A stretch of DNA of 6,815 nt from Fidelibacterota bacterium (GTDB lineage Bacteria; Pseudomonadota; Alphaproteobacteria; Rhodospirillales; Rhodospirillaceae), in the NCBI GenBank assembly GCA_947473445.1, contig CANJEU010000115.1, positions 1 through 6,815 on the forward strand, written 5' to 3'. The notes below the pieces were generated by a model that saw only the letters and a list, made by a program, of their open reading frames with translations, did no database searches and was not told where the DNA came from. A program made the translations under genes and the position numbers. This document shows, one piece after another, positions 5,969-6,815 of the stretch (the stretch's first letter is position 1; every line of letters begins with the position of its first letter).

Positions 5969-6009
5969 GGCGTTGTTGCGGAAAACCGGCTTCCACTTTT
6001 CCGCACGCC
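5969..6009. repeat. Inverted repeat just upstream of cobS (dispersed-repeat type)
   Basis: TGCGGAAAA (5977-5985) and TTTTCCGCA (5997-6005) form a 9-bp stem with an 11-base loop. Alternatively, GGCGT (5969-5973) and ACGCC (6005-6009) add an outer stem. The GGAAAACCGG...CCACTTTTCC pattern recalls a palindromic repeat scattered through Hyphomicrobiales genomes, directly next to the preceding hairpin. Copy number elsewhere cannot be checked here. Confidence 0.5.
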
Positions 6010-6035
6010 GCTCGAATCGCATTTTGGACGAGAAG

Positions 6036-6815
6036 ATGAGCAAGCGGAACGAAGGCGTGCACGATGATCTGGGCATGAACGTGCCCGACAAACAGGTATC
6101 GGCGCGCGAGGTCTTCGGCGTCGACATCGATATGAAGGTGCCCGCCTTTAGCACCCGCGGCGATCATGTGCCCGATATCGATCCGGCTTACCGCTTCGAT
6201 CAGGACACCACGCTCGCCATCCTCGCCGGTTTTGCGCACAACAGGCGCGTGATCGTGCAGGGCTACCACGGCACGGGCAAATCGACGCACATCGAGCAGG
6301 TGGCAGCGCGTCTGAATTGGCCCTGCCTGCGCATCAATCTCGACAGCCACATCAGCCGCATCGATCTCATCGGCAAGGACGCTATCGTCATCCGTGACGG
6401 CGTGCAGATCACCGAGTTCCGCGAAGGTCTGCTGCCCTGGGCGCTGCAGCATCCAATCGCGCTCGTGTTCGACGAATACGACGCCGGCCGGCCGGACGTG
6501 ATGTTCGTGATTCAGCGCGTGCTGGAAGTCGAAGGCCGCCTGACGTTGCTTGACCAGAACAAGGTGATCCGCCCGCATGCGGCCTTCCGTCTATTTGCGA
6601 CGGCAAACACGATCGGCCTTGGCGACACCACCGGCCTCTATCACGGCACGCAGCAAATCAACCAGGGTCAGATGGACCGCTGGAATATCGTCGCAACGCT
6701 CAACTACCTTAAGCACGACGAGGAAACAAATATCGTGCTAGCCAAGGTGAAGGGTTACGACACGGCCGCCGGCAAGAAGCTGATCGCCGCCATGGTGGAA
6801 GTGGCCGACCTCACC
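6036..6815 (+). CDS. cobS: Aerobic cobaltochelatase subunit CobS, 5' part (3' end outside window)
   Basis: CobS is the AAA+ ATPase subunit of the CobN-CobS-CobT complex that inserts Co2+ into hydrogenobyrinic acid a,c-diamide in the aerobic cobalamin pathway, in the cytoplasm. The visible 260 residues show a CobS N-terminal segment (VSAREVFGVDIDMKVPAFS, 21-39), Walker A GYHGTGKST (76-84), the NLDSHISRIDLIGKD block (101-115), Walker B ALVFDEYDAGRPD (142-154), sensor-1-like ATAN (188-191) and the GLGDTTGLYHGTQQINQ block (194-210). CobS is usually about 330 residues, so roughly a fifth is missing at the right edge. ATG 6036 gives the family's N-terminus; GGACGAGA just upstream is a moderate ribosome binding site. 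The gene is separated from the DnaJ-like gene by 238 bases with a terminator-like hairpin, so it may have its own promoter. cobT is expected next. BchI/MgChelatase-type relatives are excluded by the CobS-specific blocks. Confidence 0.97.
   Translation, partial: MSKRNEGVHDDLGMNVPDKQVSAREVFGVDIDMKVPAFSTRGDHVPDIDPAYRFDQDTTLAILAGFAHNRRVIVQGYHGTGKSTHIEQVAARLNWPCLRINLDSHISRIDLIGKDAIVIRDGVQITEFREGLLPWALQHPIALVFDEYDAGRPDVMFVIQRVLEVEGRLTLLDQNKVIRPHAAFRLFATANTIGLGDTTGLYHGTQQINQGQMDRWNIVATLNYLKHDEETNIVLAKVKGYDTAAGKKLIAAMVEVADLT

Noticed and set aside
5798..6035. Cobalamin riboswitch upstream of cobS
   Set aside because: The gene function and gap length made this worth checking, but I see no recognisable B12-box or conserved multi-helix core. 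A covariance-model search would be decisive.
5858..6067. Short plus-strand open frame across the cobS leader
   Set aside because: It runs through the palindromic repeats, overlaps the start of cobS in another frame, and has no ribosome binding site or recognisable domain.

Overview
The window looks like the chromosome of a GC-rich alphaproteobacterium, probably Hyphomicrobiales (Rhizobiales) or a close relative. Three things point there. The gene order aroK-aroB-HlyC/CorC transporter, followed by divergent bolA and dnaJ-like genes and then cobS, is one I associate with that group. The proteins read like alphaproteobacterial family members. The gaps carry palindromic repeats of the kind scattered through alphaproteobacterial genomes. 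No species can be named from this sequence alone.

Layout. Bases 1-2875 hold a tight plus-strand run: the 3' end of shikimate kinase (aroK), 3-dehydroquinate synthase (aroB, 6 bases later) and a CNNM/CBS/CorC-HlyC membrane protein (29 bases later). Bases 2876-4681 hold an accessory block on the same strand: a stand-alone two-CBS-domain protein whose start is fixed by a strong ribosome binding site, a hairpin, then two adjacent DUF2889 paralogues 2 bases apart. Bases 4682-4840 lie between convergent genes and contain two hairpins with the same core. A BolA-family gene follows on the minus strand (4841-5116). Divergent from it, across a 75-base gap with an inverted repeat, is a DnaJ-domain protein (5192-5797). 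A 238-base gap full of inverted repeats, including a terminator-like hairpin, precedes cobS, the AAA+ subunit of the aerobic cobaltochelatase, which runs off the right edge.

How the parts relate. aroK and aroB are shikimate-pathway enzymes, and cobS belongs to aerobic cobalamin synthesis (cobT is expected just outside the window). BolA is probably an iron-sulfur trafficking or regulatory partner, and the DnaJ-like protein a chaperone adaptor of unknown client. The neighbourhood is shared by synteny more than by one pathway. The least understood part is the accessory block, especially the DUF2889 pair, in which the same four cysteines and three histidines recur in both copies. I see no phage, IS element, CRISPR array, tRNA or rRNA. 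Nothing here is a clearly new system; the DUF2889 pair is the best candidate for unknown biology.
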